Shown: piece by piece, positions 38,696-52,662 of the stretch | Numbering within the stretch: position 1 is the first letter of the stretch | Layout of the letters: each line of letters opens with the position of its first letter | Assembly: GCF_030272895.1 (NCBI RefSeq) | Contig: NZ_JALRNF010000023.1 | Coordinates: forward strand, 1-64,000 | Direction of reading: 5' to 3' | Length of the DNA stretch: 64,000 nt | Source of the DNA: Pseudomonas sp. BGr12 | GTDB taxonomy: Bacteria; Pseudomonadota; Gammaproteobacteria; Pseudomonadales; Pseudomonadaceae | Program-made: the position numbers and the translations under genes | Notes under the pieces: model-generated | Seen by the model: the letters and a program-made list of their open reading frames with translations, nothing else | Database searches by the model: none | Told to the model about the DNA's origin: nothing

Positions 38696-38741
38696 GCGAC
38701 AGTTTTTATTAGCTAGCGACAGTTTTAATTCTCTAAAACCA
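38696..38741 (-). repeat. Right end of the Tn7-like element
   Basis: Terminal repeat 38741-38716 (TGGTTTTAGAGAATTAAAAC then TGTCGC... on the minus strand) followed at once by a second AAAACTGTCGC copy (38708-38696). Closely packed repeats at the glmS-side end are typical of the right end of Tn7 relatives. Confidence 0.8.
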
Positions 38742-38747
38742 AATCTG
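38742..38747. repeat. Right target-site duplication and attTn7 insertion point
   Basis: AATCTG, the partner of 22529-22534, lies 20-25 bases after the glmS stop codon. The recognition part of attTn7 is the last 36 or so bases of glmS itself (38770 upward). Confidence 0.8.
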
Positions 38748-38766
38748 GGCGTTACAACAGCAACCG

Positions 38767-40602
38767 TTACTCGACAGTTACCGATTTCGCCAGGTTACGC
38801 GGCTGGTCGACGTCGGTGCCCTTGAGCACGGCCACGTAGTACGACAGCAGTTGCAGCGGGATGGTGTAGAGGATCGGCGCCAGGGCATCGATGATGTGGG
38901 GCACGGCAATCACATGCGTGCCTTCGCCGTTGCTCATGCCGGCGGCCTGGTCGGCGAAGACGATCAGTTGGCCGCCACGGGCGCGCACTTCCTGCAGGTT
39001 GGACTTGAGCTTCTCCAGCAGTTCGTTGTTCGGCGCCACGGTGACCACCGGCATGTCGTTGTCGACCAGGGCCAGCGGGCCATGCTTGAGCTCGCCGGCC
39101 GGGTAGGCCTCGGCGTGAATGTAGGAGATTTCCTTGAGCTTGAGCGCGCCTTCCATCGCCACCGGGAACTGGGCGCCACGGCCGAGGAACAGGGTGTGGT
39201 GCTTGTCGGCGAACAGCTCTGCGGTTTTCTCGACGGTCGCGTCCATGGCCAGGGCTTCGCCCAGGCGGGTCGGCAGGCGACGCAGTTCTTCGACCAGCTC
39301 GGCTTCGACACCGGCTTCCAGGGTGCCGCGTACCTGGCCCAGGGACAGGGTCAGGAGCATCAGCGAGACCAGCTGGGTGGTAAAGGCCTTGGTCGAGGCT
39401 ACGCCGATTTCCGGGCCGGCCTGGGTCAGCAGGGTCAGGTCAGACTCACGTACCAGCGAGCTGATACCGACGTTGCAGATCGCCAGGCTGCCGAGGAAGC
39501 CCAGTTCCTTGGCGTTGCGCAGAGCGGCCAGGGTGTCGGCGGTTTCACCGGACTGGGAGATCGAGACGAACAGGGTGTCCGGCTGCACCACCACCTTGCG
39601 GTAGCGGAACTCGCTGGCCACTTCGACCTGGCACGGAATGCCGGCCAGGCCTTCGAGCCAGTAACGGGCAACCATACCGGCGTGGTAGCTGGTGCCGCAG
39701 GCGACGATCTGCACATTGCGCACTTTGGCGAACAGCTCGGCGGCTTGCGGACCGAAGGCCTGGACCATGACGTGGTCCTTGCCCAGGCGGCCTTCCAGGG
39801 TGCGTTGCACCACGGTTGGCTGCTCGTGGATTTCCTTGAGCATGAAGTGGCGGTATTCGCCCTTGTCGGCCGCTTCGGCACCTTCGTGGTACTGCACGGT
39901 TTCACGCTGGACCTTGGTACCGGCGACGTCCCAGATGGTCACCTGCTCGCGACGGATCTCGGCGATGTCGCCTTCTTCCAGGTACATGAAACGGTCGGTG
40001 ACCTGGCGCAGGGCCAGTTGGTCCGAAGCCAGGAAATTTTCCCCCAGGCCCAGGCCGATCACCAGCGGGCTGCCACTGCGGGCGGCCAGCAGACGGTCCG
40101 GCTGCTTGGCGCTGATCACGGCCAGGCCATAGGCACCGTGCAGTTGCTTGACCGCAGCCTTGAGGGCGTCGGCCAGGTCCGGCAGGGTCTTGAGGGTGTG
40201 GTGCAGCAGGTGGACGATGACTTCGGTGTCGGTCTCGGAGCTGAAGACGTAGCCCAGGCCCTTGAGGTGCTCACGCAGTTCTTCGTGGTTTTCGATGATG
40301 CCGTTGTGCACCACGGCCAGGTCATGGCCCGAGAAGTGCGGGTGGGCATTGTGCTCGCTCGGCGCACCGTGGGTGGCCCAGCGGGTGTGGGCGATGCCCA
40401 GGAAGCCGGTCAGTGGTTCGGCGGCGACGGCCGCTTCCAGCTCGCTGACCTTGCCGATGCGGCGGCGGCGTTCAAGTGCGCCCTGCTGGGTGAAGACCGC
40501 CAGGCCTGCGCTGTCATAGCCGCGGTATTCCAGGCGCTTGAGGCCTTCGATCAGGATGGCAGTGATATTACGTTCGGCGACGGCACCAACGATTCCACAC
40601 AT
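38767..40602 (-). CDS. glmS: Glutamine-fructose-6-phosphate aminotransferase
   Basis: 611-residue enzyme making glucosamine-6-phosphate, the entry step to peptidoglycan and LPS amino sugars. The N-terminal nucleophile Cys2 (MCGIVGAV) belongs to the glutaminase domain; two SIS sugar-phosphate isomerase domains follow ([11 protein letters not shown]) and the end is AKSVTVE. It starts directly after the glmR stop, with AAGGAG inside glmR. Its 3' end is the Tn7 target, and an element has inserted right after it, removing its own terminator. Confidence 0.98.
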   Translation of the reverse strand: MCGIVGAVAERNITAILIEGLKRLEYRGYDSAGLAVFTQQGALERRRRIGKVSELEAAVAAEPLTGFLGIAHTRWATHGAPSEHNAHPHFSGHDLAVVHNGIIENHEELREHLKGLGYVFSSETDTEVIVHLLHHTLKTLPDLADALKAAVKQLHGAYGLAVISAKQPDRLLAARSGSPLVIGLGLGENFLASDQLALRQVTDRFMYLEEGDIAEIRREQVTIWDVAGTKVQRETVQYHEGAEAADKGEYRHFMLKEIHEQPTVVQRTLEGRLGKDHVMVQAFGPQAAELFAKVRNVQIVACGTSYHAGMVARYWLEGLAGIPCQVEVASEFRYRKVVVQPDTLFVSISQSGETADTLAALRNAKELGFLGSLAICNVGISSLVRESDLTLLTQAGPEIGVASTKAFTTQLVSLMLLTLSLGQVRGTLEAGVEAELVEELRRLPTRLGEALAMDATVEKTAELFADKHHTLFLGRGAQFPVAMEGALKLKEISYIHAEAYPAGELKHGPLALVDNDMPVVTVAPNNELLEKLKSNLQEVRARGGQLIVFADQAAGMSNGEGTHVIAVPHIIDALAPILYTIPLQLLSYYVAVLKGTDVDQPRNLAKSVTVE

Positions 40603-41382
40603 TTAGACATGCTCCTTGGAGAGAGCGGCGCAAATCACATGGACGCCGCGGGCTTCAATTTGTTCGCGCGCCTCAACGGGCAAGCGCTCATCGGTAATCA
40701 GGGTGTTGACGCTGCCCCAGGGCAGCTCAAGGTTGGGAATCTTGCGTCCGACCTTGTCGGACTCGACCATCACGATCACTTCACGGGCCACTTCGGCCAT
40801 GACCCGGCTCAGACCGAGCAACTCATTGAAAGTTGTGGTGCCCCGCTCCAGGTCGATGCCATCGGCACCGATGAACAGCTGGTCGAAATCGTAGGAGCGC
40901 AGGACCTGCTCGGCGACCTGGCCCTGGAAGGACTCGGAATGCGGGTCCCAGGTACCGCCGGTCATCAACAGCACCGGCTCGTGCTCCAGTTCGCTCAGGG
41001 CACGGGCGACATTCAGCGAGTTGGTCATCACCACCAGGCCTGGCTGATGGCCCAGTTCCGGGATCATGGCCGCGGTGGTGCTGCCACTGTCGATGATGAT
41101 ACGCGCGTGTTCACGGATACGACCCACCGCGGCCCTGGCGATCGCCTGCTTATAAAGAGAAACCGGCTGGCCCTGGTCGGCGATCAGCTCCTGGGGCATG
41201 GTCACCGCGCCACCGTAGCGGCGCAGCAGCAGGCCATTGGCTTCCAGGGCGGCAAGATCCTTGCGGATGGTCACTTCCGACGTTTCGAAACGCTTGGCCA
41301 GGGCATCGACGCTCACCTCACCCTGCTCATTGAGCAAAGCCAGGATGTTGTGGCGACGTTGCGGGGTGTTTCGTTTCGACAT
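40603..41382 (-). CDS. glmR: DeoR-family regulator next to glmS
   Basis: 259 residues. Helix-turn-helix at the N-terminus (VDALAKRFETSEVTIRKDL, LLRRYGGA) and a DeoR sugar-phosphate sensor domain (IDSGSTTAAM, LMTGGTWDPHSESFQG, FIGADGIDLERG). I used the ATG giving MSKRNTPQRR; a longer frame exists. The stop abuts the glmS start, so it is cotranscribed with glmS and probably responds to amino-sugar phosphates. The symbol follows usage in pseudomonads. Confidence 0.85.
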   Translation of the reverse strand: MSKRNTPQRRHNILALLNEQGEVSVDALAKRFETSEVTIRKDLAALEANGLLLRRYGGAVTMPQELIADQGQPVSLYKQAIARAAVGRIREHARIIIDSGSTTAAMIPELGHQPGLVVMTNSLNVARALSELEHEPVLLMTGGTWDPHSESFQGQVAEQVLRSYDFDQLFIGADGIDLERGTTTFNELLGLSRVMAEVAREVIVMVESDKVGRKIPNLELPWGSVNTLITDERLPVEAREQIEARGVHVICAALSKEHV

Positions 41383-41513
41383 TTGGCAATTAAGTTTCGT
41401 TTCGAAAGATAATGATGCCAATCAAAACCTAAAGCACTGGATGCGTCAAGCTGATCCGATGAAATTCCTATGTGTATAACTTGATCCACAGGACCGGCTT
41501 ATCCACAGAAGGA

Positions 41514-41550
41514 AAAAGGGCCGACTTATACACCGTACAGTCGGCCCCGC
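41514..41550 (-). terminator. Terminator after glmU
   Basis: GGGGCCGACTG and AGTCGGCCC arms around a 12-base loop, followed on the minus strand by a T run (cctttttcc). Lies just downstream of the glmU stop. Confidence 0.75.
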
Positions 41551-41569
41551 TTCATGGCTGTGGGTAACT

Positions 41570-42937
41570 TCAGCCCTTCTTGATCTTCTCTGGACGCTTC
41601 CAGCCGTCGATGTTGCGCTGGCGTGCACGACCCACAGCCAGTTGGCCGGCTTCGACCGTCTGGGTAATGGTCGAACCGGCCGCCGTGGTGGCGCCCGCAA
41701 GGATATCCACAGGGGCGACCAGCGAGTTGTTGGAGCCGATGAACACGTCCTCGCCGAGGGTGGTCTTGAACTTGTTCGCGCCATCATAGTTGCAGGTGAT
41801 GGTGCCGGCGCCGATATTGGTGCGCGCACCGATCTCGGCATCGCCCAGGTAGGCCAGGTGGCCGGCCTTGGCGCCTTCGCCCAGGTGGGCATTCTTCAGT
41901 TCGACGAAGTTACCCACATGGGCACGGGCGTCCAGCACGCTGCCCGGACGCAGGCGGGCAAAAGGACCTGCATCGCTGCCCTCGCCCATGACGGCGCCTT
42001 CCAGGTGGCTGTTGGCCTTGACCACCACCCCTTTGCGCAGGGTGCTGTTCTTGATCACGCAGTTCGGGCCGATCACTACGTCATCTTCAATGATCACGCG
42101 GCCTTCGAGGATCACGTTGATATCGATGAGCACATCACGACCAACGGTCACTTCACCACGCACATCGAAACGCGCCGGGTCACGCAGGGTCACCCCCTGG
42201 GCCATCAGGCGGCGGCCTTCGCGCAACTGGTAGTGACGCTCAAGTTCCGCCAGTTGGCGACGGTCGTTGGCGCCCTGCACTTCCATCGGGTCGTGCGGCT
42301 GCTCGGTGGCAACCACCAGGCCATCGGCAACGGCCATGGCGATCACGTCGGTCAGGTAGTACTCGCCCTGGGCGTTGTTGTTCGACAGACGGCCCAGCCA
42401 CTCGGCCAGGCGTGCACCCGGCACCGCGAGAATGCCGGTGTTGCCTTCCTTGATGGCTTTCTGCGCGTCGCTGGCATCCTTGTGCTCGACGATCGCCGCC
42501 ACCTGGCCCTGGGCATCACGCACGATGCGGCCATAGCCGGTCGGGTCATCGAGGGTGACGGTCAGCAGGCCCAGTTGCTCCGGGGTGACCTTGGCCAGCA
42601 GGCGCTTGAGGGTGTCGACCTCGATCAGCGGCACATCGCCGTAGAGGATCAGCACGGTATCGGCGCTCAGTGCCGGCAGGGCTTGCGCGACCGCATGACC
42701 GGTACCCAGTTGCTTGTCCTGCAGGACGAAGTTCAGGTCGTCGGCGGCCAGACGCTCACGAACCAGCTCGGCGCCGTGCCCGATCACCACATGAATGCCT
42801 TGTGGCTCGAGCGCCCGAGCGCTGTGGATAACATGGCCCAGCATGGAGTCGCCGGCGACCGGGTGCAGAACCTTGGGCAGCGCCGAACGCATGCGGGTGC
42901 CTTGGCCTGCGGCGAGAATAACGATATCGAGAGACAT
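41570..42937 (-). CDS. glmU: Bifunctional GlcNAc-1-P uridyltransferase / GlcN-1-P acetyltransferase
   Basis: 455 residues, normal length. N-terminal nucleotidyltransferase ([26 protein letters not shown]) and C-terminal left-handed beta-helix acetyltransferase (hexapeptide repeats such as [20 protein letters not shown]). Makes UDP-GlcNAc. Lies between the atp operon and the glmR-glmS pair, so the early amino-sugar pathway is clustered. Confidence 0.98.
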   Translation of the reverse strand: MSLDIVILAAGQGTRMRSALPKVLHPVAGDSMLGHVIHSARALEPQGIHVVIGHGAELVRERLAADDLNFVLQDKQLGTGHAVAQALPALSADTVLILYGDVPLIEVDTLKRLLAKVTPEQLGLLTVTLDDPTGYGRIVRDAQGQVAAIVEHKDASDAQKAIKEGNTGILAVPGARLAEWLGRLSNNNAQGEYYLTDVIAMAVADGLVVATEQPHDPMEVQGANDRRQLAELERHYQLREGRRLMAQGVTLRDPARFDVRGEVTVGRDVLIDINVILEGRVIIEDDVVIGPNCVIKNSTLRKGVVVKANSHLEGAVMGEGSDAGPFARLRPGSVLDARAHVGNFVELKNAHLGEGAKAGHLAYLGDAEIGARTNIGAGTITCNYDGANKFKTTLGEDVFIGSNNSLVAPVDILAGATTAAGSTITQTVEAGQLAVGRARQRNIDGWKRPEKIKKG

Positions 42938-42994
42938 TGACGGGCTACCAATCCTGGGTGGTCAGCGCTGTGACCAAAAGAGGAAAATCAGAAA

Positions 42995-43025
42995 AAGAAA
43001 AAGGGTAGCCGAGGCTACCCTTTAA
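42995..43025 (-). terminator. Terminator of the atp operon
   Basis: AAAGGGTAGCC / GGCTACCCTTT stem with a short loop, followed by a T-rich tract on the minus strand. Lies 40 bases after atpC. Confidence 0.85.
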
Positions 43026-43062
43026 CTCAATCACGCCTGAAGCAATCGGCTCGAAGGCCAAA

Positions 43063-43479
43063 TTACTTCCTGCGCATTTGCTGGACGGTGCGCAGCTGGG
43101 CTGCGGCTTCGGCCAGACGTGAAGCAGCGGCGCCGTAGTCAAAGTCCGCGCCTTTGGTATTCAGGGCGTTCTCGGCAGCCTTGAGGGCTTCCTTAGCCTG
43201 AGCTTCATCCAGGTCAGCAGCACGTTGCACGGTATCGGCAAGCACCTTGACCATGTTCGGCTGAACCTCGAGGAAACCACCGGAGATGTAGAACACCTCC
43301 TGGGCGCCACCCTGCTTGGTCAGCGTGATCGGACCTGGCTTCAGATTAGTGATCAGCGGCGCGTGGCCTGGAGCGATACCAAGATCACCCAGGTTACCGT
43401 GCGCAACCACCATCTCGACCAGACCGGAGAAAATTTCTCCTTCCGCGCTGACGATATCGCAATGGACTGTCATAGCCAT
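43063..43479 (-). CDS. atpC: ATP synthase epsilon subunit
   Basis: 138-residue epsilon subunit of F1, linking gamma to the c-ring and inhibiting ATP hydrolysis. Beta-sandwich N-terminus ([27 protein letters not shown]) and helical C-terminus. Last gene of atpIBEFHAGDC. An alternative ATG two codons in is possible. Confidence 0.97.
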   Translation of the reverse strand: MAMTVHCDIVSAEGEIFSGLVEMVVAHGNLGDLGIAPGHAPLITNLKPGPITLTKQGGAQEVFYISGGFLEVQPNMVKVLADTVQRAADLDEAQAKEALKAAENALNTKGADFDYGAAASRLAEAAAQLRTVQQMRRK

Positions 43480-43523
43480 TTGCTTGCCTCAACCTGATTA
43501 GCGCCCCTTGCGGGGCGCCGGGA

Positions 43524-44927
<1,404 letters not shown>

Positions 44928-45788
44928 TTAAACCGCGGCAGCGCCGCCGACGATTTCCGAGATCTCTTGGGTGATCGCTGCCTGACGCGCCTTGTTGTAG
45001 ATCAACTGAAGCTCTTTGATCAGGTCGCCGGCGTTATCGGTGGCGTTCTTCATTGCGATCATCCGGGCAGCTTGTTCAGCTGCGTTGTTCTCGACCACCG
45101 CCTGGTAGACCTGCGACTCCACGTAACGCACCATCAGGCCGTCCAGCAGCTCTTTGGCGTCAGGTTCGTAGAGGTAGTCCCAGTGGTGCTTGAGTTCTTG
45201 ATCCGGGGTTGCAACCAACGGAATCAACTGCTCGACCGTTGGCGTTTGCGTCATGGTATTGATGAACTTGTTCGATACCACGGACAGGCGATCGATACGG
45301 CCATCCAGGTAAGCGTCCAGCATCACCTTGACGCTGCCGATCAGATCGTTGATCGACGGCTCTTCGCCCAGGTGGCTGATTGCAGCTACGACGTTACCGC
45401 CGAAGTTGCGGAAGAATGCCGCACCTTTGCTGCCGATCACGCACAGGTCGATCTCGATGCCTTGCTCGCGGGTTACCGCCATGTCCTTGACCAGGGCCTT
45501 GAACAGGTTGGTGTTCAAGCCGCCGCACAGACCACGGTCACTGCTCACCACGACATAACCGGCGCGCTTTACAGGGCGGTCGATCATGAACGGGTGGCGG
45601 TATTCCGGGTTGGCGTTGGCCAGATGACCAATCACCTGGCGGATGCGCTCCGCGTAAGGACGGCTAGCAGCCATGCGCATTTGTGCCTTGCGCATCTTGC
45701 TGACCGCCACTTTTTCCATGGCGCTGGTAATTTTTTGCGTGCTTTTGATGCTCGCAATCTTACTGCGAATCTCTTTTGCGCCTGCCAT
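44928..45788 (-). CDS. atpG: ATP synthase gamma subunit
   Basis: 286-residue rotor shaft. Long helices at both ends ([20 protein letters not shown], and the C-terminal signature [14 protein letters not shown]). Follows atpA. Confidence 0.98.
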   Translation of the reverse strand: MAGAKEIRSKIASIKSTQKITSAMEKVAVSKMRKAQMRMAASRPYAERIRQVIGHLANANPEYRHPFMIDRPVKRAGYVVVSSDRGLCGGLNTNLFKALVKDMAVTREQGIEIDLCVIGSKGAAFFRNFGGNVVAAISHLGEEPSINDLIGSVKVMLDAYLDGRIDRLSVVSNKFINTMTQTPTVEQLIPLVATPDQELKHHWDYLYEPDAKELLDGLMVRYVESQVYQAVVENNAAEQAARMIAMKNATDNAGDLIKELQLIYNKARQAAITQEISEIVGGAAAV

Positions 45789-45838
45789 GTAACACCTATC
45801 AGGTTAGCAAGCGGGGGCTGCAAAGCCCCCGCTGCGGC

Positions 45839-47383
45839 TTACCAGGTTTGGGTGGCCTTGAACTTCTCGATACCGGCTTTGATGCCAGCGTCGATTTCGT
45901 CGTTGAAGTCACCCTTCACGTTGATCTTCGCCATCAGGTCGGCGTGATCACGGTTGAAGTAAGCAATCAGCGCTTGCTCGAAGCTGCCGATCTTGGCGAT
46001 TTCAACGTCGGTCAGGAACCCACGCTCAGCGGCATACAGCGACAGCGCCATGTCAGCGATGGACATTGGAGCGTATTGCTTCTGCTTCATCAGCTCGGTA
46101 ACACGTTGGCCGTGCTCGAGTTGCTTACGGGTGGCTTCGTCCAGGTCAGAAGCGAACTGGGCGAATGCAGCCAGTTCACGGTACTGAGCCAGAGCGGTAC
46201 GGATACCACCGGAGAGCTTCTTGATGATCTTGGTCTGAGCGGCACCACCCACACGGGATACCGAAACACCGGCGTTAACTGCAGGGCGGATGCCCGAGTT
46301 GAACATGGCCGATTCCAGGAAGATCTGACCGTCGGTGATGGAAATCACGTTGGTCGGAACGAACGCGGAAACGTCGCCAGCCTGGGTTTCGATGATCGGC
46401 AGTGCGGTCAGGGAACCGGTCTTGCCAGTTACAGCACCGTTGGTGAACTTCTCGACGTACTCTTCGGAAACGCGCGATGCACGCTCCAGCAGACGGGAGT
46501 GGAGATAGAACACGTCACCTGGGTACGCTTCACGTCCTGGTGGACGGCGCAGCAGCAGGGAGATCTGACGGTAGGCAACGGCCTGCTTGGACAGGTCATC
46601 GTATACGATCAGCGCGTCTTCACCGCGGTCACGGAAGAACTCGCCCATGGTGCAACCGGCGTATGGCGCCAGGAATTGCAGTGCGGCGGATTCCGAAGCA
46701 CTGGCAACGACCACGATGGTGTTGGCCAGGGCGCCGTTTTCTTCCAGCTTGCGAACGATGTTGGCAACGGTGGAACGCTTCTGGCCGACAGCAACATAAA
46801 CACAGAAAATACCGGAGTCTTTCTGGTTGATGATGGCGTCGATCGCCATGGCGGTCTTACCGATCTGACGGTCACCGATGATCAGCTCGCGCTGGCCACG
46901 GCCAACCGGGATCATGGCGTCGACGGATTTGTAGCCAGTCTGTACAGGCTGGTCTACCGACTTACGCCAGATCACGCCTGGAGCAACTTTCTCGACCGCG
47001 TCGGTCTGAGTGTTGCCCAGTGGGCCTTTGCCGTCGATTGGGTTGCCCAGTGCGTCGACAACGCGACCCAGCAGTTCCTTACCAACCGGAACTTCGAGGA
47101 TGCGGCCGGTGCACTTGGCGCTCATGCCTTCGGCGAGGGTGTCGTATGCGCCCAGTACTACCGCACCAACGGAGTCTTGCTCCAGGTTGAGGGCCATACC
47201 GTACACGCCACCTGGAAACTCGATCATTTCGCCGTACATGACGTCGGCCAGACCGTGAATCCGCACGATACCGTCAGAAACGCTGACGACGGTACCTTCG
47301 TTGCGGGCTTGAGAGGCTACATCGAGGTTCTCGATGCGGCCCTTGATGATTTCACTAATTTCGGAAGGATTGAGTTGCTGCAT
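45839..47383 (-). CDS. atpA: ATP synthase alpha subunit
   Basis: 514-residue regulatory nucleotide-binding subunit of F1. P-loop GDRQIGKTA, signature [17 protein letters not shown]. Full length. Confidence 0.99.
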   Translation of the reverse strand: MQQLNPSEISEIIKGRIENLDVASQARNEGTVVSVSDGIVRIHGLADVMYGEMIEFPGGVYGMALNLEQDSVGAVVLGAYDTLAEGMSAKCTGRILEVPVGKELLGRVVDALGNPIDGKGPLGNTQTDAVEKVAPGVIWRKSVDQPVQTGYKSVDAMIPVGRGQRELIIGDRQIGKTAMAIDAIINQKDSGIFCVYVAVGQKRSTVANIVRKLEENGALANTIVVVASASESAALQFLAPYAGCTMGEFFRDRGEDALIVYDDLSKQAVAYRQISLLLRRPPGREAYPGDVFYLHSRLLERASRVSEEYVEKFTNGAVTGKTGSLTALPIIETQAGDVSAFVPTNVISITDGQIFLESAMFNSGIRPAVNAGVSVSRVGGAAQTKIIKKLSGGIRTALAQYRELAAFAQFASDLDEATRKQLEHGQRVTELMKQKQYAPMSIADMALSLYAAERGFLTDVEIAKIGSFEQALIAYFNRDHADLMAKINVKGDFNDEIDAGIKAGIEKFKATQTW

Positions 47384-47404
47384 TGCTCTGCTGCCCCTTC
47401 AAAC

Positions 47405-47941
47405 TCAAGATTTCAATGCTTCGGCCAGTTTCGCGAGTTTGCCGCGAACCGAGCCATCGATTACCAGGTCGCCGGCGCGGATCACGACACCACCGATCAG
47501 GGTGGCATCCTCCGTCGCATGCAGGCGCACTTCCCGGCTGAGCCGTGCACTGAGAACCTTGGCGAGTTTGTCTTGCTGTTCTTGGTTCAACGCAAAAGCA
47601 CTGGTGACTTCCACGTCCACGGATTTCTCTTGTTCGGCCTTGAACAGCTCGAACAAAGCCGAAATCTCCGGCAACAGCAGGAGACGGTCGTTTTCCGCGG
47701 CAACATGAATGAAATTCTGTGCCTGTGCATCGAACTTGTCACCGCACACGTCAATAAACGCGGCGGCCTTTTCTGCGCTCGTCAGTCGCGGGGCCTTGAG
47801 CAGGCGCTGCATGGTGCCGTCTTGCGACACCGCAGCAGCCAGGCCGAGCATGGCTGACCAATTGGCCAGTTGCTGATGGGCCTGGGCATGCTCAAAGGCA
47901 GCCTTAGCGTAAGGTCGGGCCAACGTGGTCAGTTCTGCCAT
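47405..47941 (-). CDS. atpH: ATP synthase delta subunit
   Basis: 178-residue stator subunit joining F1 to the b dimer. Starts [19 protein letters not shown] and ends with the conserved [20 protein letters not shown]. Confidence 0.98.
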   Translation of the reverse strand: MAELTTLARPYAKAAFEHAQAHQQLANWSAMLGLAAAVSQDGTMQRLLKAPRLTSAEKAAAFIDVCGDKFDAQAQNFIHVAAENDRLLLLPEISALFELFKAEQEKSVDVEVTSAFALNQEQQDKLAKVLSARLSREVRLHATEDATLIGGVVIRAGDLVIDGSVRGKLAKLAEALKS

Positions 47942-47953
47942 GATCGCCCTCGC

Positions 47954-48424
47954 TTAAATTTCAGCGGCCAGTTTGTCAACCAGCTCCGCATGCGCGTTTT
48001 GATCGATTGTGGCGCCAAGGATCTTCGCAGCACCGCCAACGGCCAGGCTACCCACTTGGGCGCGCAGCGCGTCTTTGACGCTGTTGATTTCCTGTTCGAT
48101 CTCGGCTTGAGCCTGAGCCTTCACACGGTCAGCTTCGACGCGGGCCTGATCACGGGCTTCCTCGACGATCTGAGCACCGCGTTTCTTTGCTTGCTCAATG
48201 ATTTCGGCTGCCTGAGCTTTCGCTTCGCGCAGTTGCTGACCCACTTTGTCTTGGGCCAACTCCAGGTCGCGAGCTGCTCGGTTGGCAGCGTCCAGTCCAT
48301 CCGCGATCTTCTTCTGACGTTCTTGCAATGCCGCGATGACCGGAGGCCACACGAACTTCATGCAGAACAGCACAAAGATGAAGAACGCAACGGACTGGCC
48401 AATCAGGGTTGCATTAATGTTCAC
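47954..48424 (-). CDS. atpF: ATP synthase b subunit
   Basis: 156-residue peripheral stalk. One N-terminal membrane span ([20 protein letters not shown]) and a long charged coiled coil. Twelve bases before atpH. Confidence 0.98.
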   Translation of the reverse strand: MNINATLIGQSVAFFIFVLFCMKFVWPPVIAALQERQKKIADGLDAANRAARDLELAQDKVGQQLREAKAQAAEIIEQAKKRGAQIVEEARDQARVEADRVKAQAQAEIEQEINSVKDALRAQVGSLAVGGAAKILGATIDQNAHAELVDKLAAEI

Positions 48425-48481
48425 GCCAACACCTCGCTCGTTCTTTGTCCATCACACCAATCCACTCGAGAATCCGAGTGA

Positions 48482-48754
<273 letters not shown>

Positions 48755-48882
48755 TTACGTCGTATTGGTTAGGTTTTTTAGTTTGAAGCGGTAAAACAAA
48801 ATCGTTTTTTACAGCTGCCCTTGCGGACGATTTCGACCCTCCCCGATACAGGCGGAAGGGTCATCAGACACGCCAGGCGGTC

Positions 48883-50176
<1,294 letters not shown>

Positions 50177-50325
50177 CACAACTGCTCCTCGAAAGTCGAC
50201 CAACCAGTCAGCAATGACTTGGCATAATTTGTGCCGACAAAATGCGCGCAGAGTATAGGGGCGGTTTAACCCCTATTCAACTGTCGGGTAGTGATTTCCG
50301 ACTGCGCGCTACAAATGGAATTGTT

Positions 50326-51198
50326 TCAGCGGATGTGAGCTAGCACACCTTGCAACTCATCTAACGAGTTGTAGCGGATAACTAACTGGCCTTTGCCCTT
50401 GTTGCCGTGGCGTATCTGTACTGCCGAGCCCAAACGCTCTGCCAGACGCTGTTCGAGGCGGGTAATGTCCGGGTCCGGCTTGGCCGGTTCCACCGGTTCC
50501 GGCTTGCCATTGAGCCACTGGCGAACCAGTGCTTCGGTCTGGCGCACGGTCAGGCCGCGTGCGACAACATGACGCGCCCCATCGACCTGTTGTTCTTCCG
50601 GCAAGCCAAGCAACGCCCGGGCATGACCCATTTCCAGGTCGCCATGGGACAACATGGTCTTGATCACATCCGGTAGCGAAATCAGGCGCAGCAGGTTGGC
50701 CACGGTCACCCGCGACTTGCCCACGGCATCGGCGACCTGCTGCTGGGTCAGCTGGAACTCCACCTGCAGGCGCTGCAGGGCGATGGCCTCTTCCACCGGG
50801 TTGAGGTCTTCGCGCTGGATGTTCTCGATCAGGGCCATGGCGATGGCCGCCTCGTCGGGCACCTCGCGGACCATGGCCGGGATGGTGTCCAGGCCGGCCT
50901 GCTGGCTGGCGCGCCAGCGGCGCTCACCGGCGATGATCTCGTAGCGGTCCTCGGCAATCGGGCGCACCACGATCGGCTGCATCACGCCCTGGTTGCGGAT
51001 CGACTGAGCCAGTTCCTCCAACGCTTGCGGGTCCATGTCCCGGCGTGGCTGGTACTTGCCGCGCTCGATCAGGTCGAGGGGCAGATGTTGCAGTTCTTTC
51101 TGGTCGACCTTCACAGCCTGCTCTTCGAGCGCGCTGACGGTCGGACCACTGAGCAGTGCATCCAACCCGCGTCCGAGACCCCGTTTCTTAACGGCCAT
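50326..51198 (-). CDS. parB: Chromosome partitioning protein ParB
   Basis: 290 residues. CTP-binding N-domain (IVVRPIAEDRYEIIAGERRWRAS in short pieces: GERRWRAS), the helix-turn-helix (QQQVADAVGKSRVTVANLL) and a C-terminal dimer domain. Binds parS; two parS sites lie in recF in this window. Nine bases after parA. Confidence 0.98.
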   Translation of the reverse strand: MAVKKRGLGRGLDALLSGPTVSALEEQAVKVDQKELQHLPLDLIERGKYQPRRDMDPQALEELAQSIRNQGVMQPIVVRPIAEDRYEIIAGERRWRASQQAGLDTIPAMVREVPDEAAIAMALIENIQREDLNPVEEAIALQRLQVEFQLTQQQVADAVGKSRVTVANLLRLISLPDVIKTMLSHGDLEMGHARALLGLPEEQQVDGARHVVARGLTVRQTEALVRQWLNGKPEPVEPAKPDPDITRLEQRLAERLGSAVQIRHGNKGKGQLVIRYNSLDELQGVLAHIR

Positions 51199-51207
51199 AC
51201 GGATTCC

Positions 51208-51999
51208 TTAAGTTGTTTGTGCAGTGCGGGATTGACGCCGCTGACGGCGTACGAGTTCCCCGGCCAGGGCCAGGTAAGCCAGTGCGCCACGCGATTGCTT
51301 GTCATAGGCCAGCGCCGGCATGCCGAAACTCGGCGCCTCGGCCAGGCGCACGTTGCGCGGGATCACCGTGTCGTACAGCTGGTCACCGAAGTGTTCCTTG
51401 AGCTGCGCCGACACATCGTTGATCAGGCTCAGGCGCGGGTCGTACATGGTCCGCAGCAGGCCTTCGACCTTCAGGTTCGGGTTCAGGCGTTCAGCGATGC
51501 GCTTGATGTTATCCACAAGGTCGCTCAAGCCTTCCAGGGCAAAGTATTCACATTGCATTGGAATGATCACGCCATCGGCGGCGACCAAGGCGTTGAGGGT
51601 CAGCATCGACAGCGACGGCGGGCAGTCGATGAGGATGTAGTCGTAGTTCTCGCGGATCGGCGCCAGCGCGGTGCGCAGACGGCTCTCCTTCATCTGCATT
51701 TCCAGCAGCACCACTTCCGCGGCGGTCAGGTCGCGGTTGGCCGGCAGCAGCTGATAACCACCGTGCTCGGAGAAATGCATGGCCTGGGCCAGGTCGCATT
51801 CACCGATCAACAGGTCGTAGACCGAATGTTCCAGGACGTGTTTATCCACACCACTGCCCATGGTGGCGTTGCCCTGTGGATCGAGATCGATCAGCAGCAC
51901 GCGGCGCTTGGTGGCCACCAGCGATGCTGCGAGATTGATACAGGTGGTGGTCTTGCCCACACCACCCTTCTGGTTCGCGATTGCGAATACCTTAGCCAT
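51208..51999 (-). CDS. parA: Chromosome partitioning ATPase ParA (Soj)
   Basis: 263-residue deviant Walker ATPase (KGGVGKTTTCINLAASL, DLDPQGNAT, IDCPPSL). Works with ParB to separate origins. Lies 18 bases after rsmG. Confidence 0.98.
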   Translation of the reverse strand: MAKVFAIANQKGGVGKTTTCINLAASLVATKRRVLLIDLDPQGNATMGSGVDKHVLEHSVYDLLIGECDLAQAMHFSEHGGYQLLPANRDLTAAEVVLLEMQMKESRLRTALAPIRENYDYILIDCPPSLSMLTLNALVAADGVIIPMQCEYFALEGLSDLVDNIKRIAERLNPNLKVEGLLRTMYDPRLSLINDVSAQLKEHFGDQLYDTVIPRNVRLAEAPSFGMPALAYDKQSRGALAYLALAGELVRRQRRQSRTAQTT

Positions 52000-52017
52000 T
52001 CTTGCTTGTGTTCCCAG

Positions 52018-52662
52018 TCATGCCGTGCGGCGCAGTATCAGCAGATGGCGCTGGCCTTGGCAACCCGGAACGGTCAAGGCCTGCTCGCTATCCACTTTGA
52101 AATCTGCCGGCAATGCTACCAGTTCATCGGCAGGATGCAGCCCTTTCATTGCCAGCCACTGCGTCTTCTCGTCGCCGAGGTGGCGGGTCCAGTTGGTAAA
52201 GTTCTCCATGCTGCTGAAAGCCCGGGAAACAATTCCGGTGAATGGCTGGGCCGGTTGGTACTCCTCCACCCGCTTGTGGATAACTTGCAGGTTGTCCAGC
52301 TTGAGCTCCATCTTCACCTGGGTCAGGAAGCGGGTCTTCTTGCCATTGCTGTCGAGCACCGTGACTTGCTTGTCCGGATGCAGGATAGCCAGGGGAATGC
52401 CGGGCATGCCGCCGCCGCTGCCGACATCGAGCCAGCGCTCGCTGTGGATAAACGGCATGACGCTCAGGCTGTCGAGCAGGTGGCGGGAAACCATTTCGTC
52501 CGGATTGCGCACGGCGGTCAGGTTGTAGGCCTTGTTCCACTTGATCAGCAAGGCCAGGTAGGCCAGCAGCTGGGCGTGCTGGCCTTCGCTCAGCTCGACA
52601 CCGAGCTGGCGGGCGCCTGTGGACAACTCTTCGGCGTGTTGCGGGGTGACCAGAGAACTCAA
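52018..52662 (-). CDS. rsmG: 16S rRNA (guanine-527 N7) methyltransferase
   Basis: 214 residues; SAM-binding motif [17 protein letters not shown]. Formerly gidB. Overlaps the mnmG stop by four bases, so the two are translationally coupled. Confidence 0.98.
   Translation of the reverse strand: MSSLVTPQHAEELSTGARQLGVELSEGQHAQLLAYLALLIKWNKAYNLTAVRNPDEMVSRHLLDSLSVMPFIHSERWLDVGSGGGMPGIPLAILHPDKQVTVLDSNGKKTRFLTQVKMELKLDNLQVIHKRVEEYQPAQPFTGIVSRAFSSMENFTNWTRHLGDEKTQWLAMKGLHPADELVALPADFKVDSEQALTVPGCQGQRHLLILRRTA

Noticed and set aside
38851..41412. An 853-codon open frame opposite glmS and glmR
   Set aside because: Shadow frame in high-GC DNA; composition follows the opposite strand's third-codon bias, and glmS and glmR are certain.
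45776..47857. A 693-codon frame opposite atpA and atpH, and similar long frames opposite atpD and glmU
   Set aside because: Same cause; no ribosome sites and no recognisable domains.
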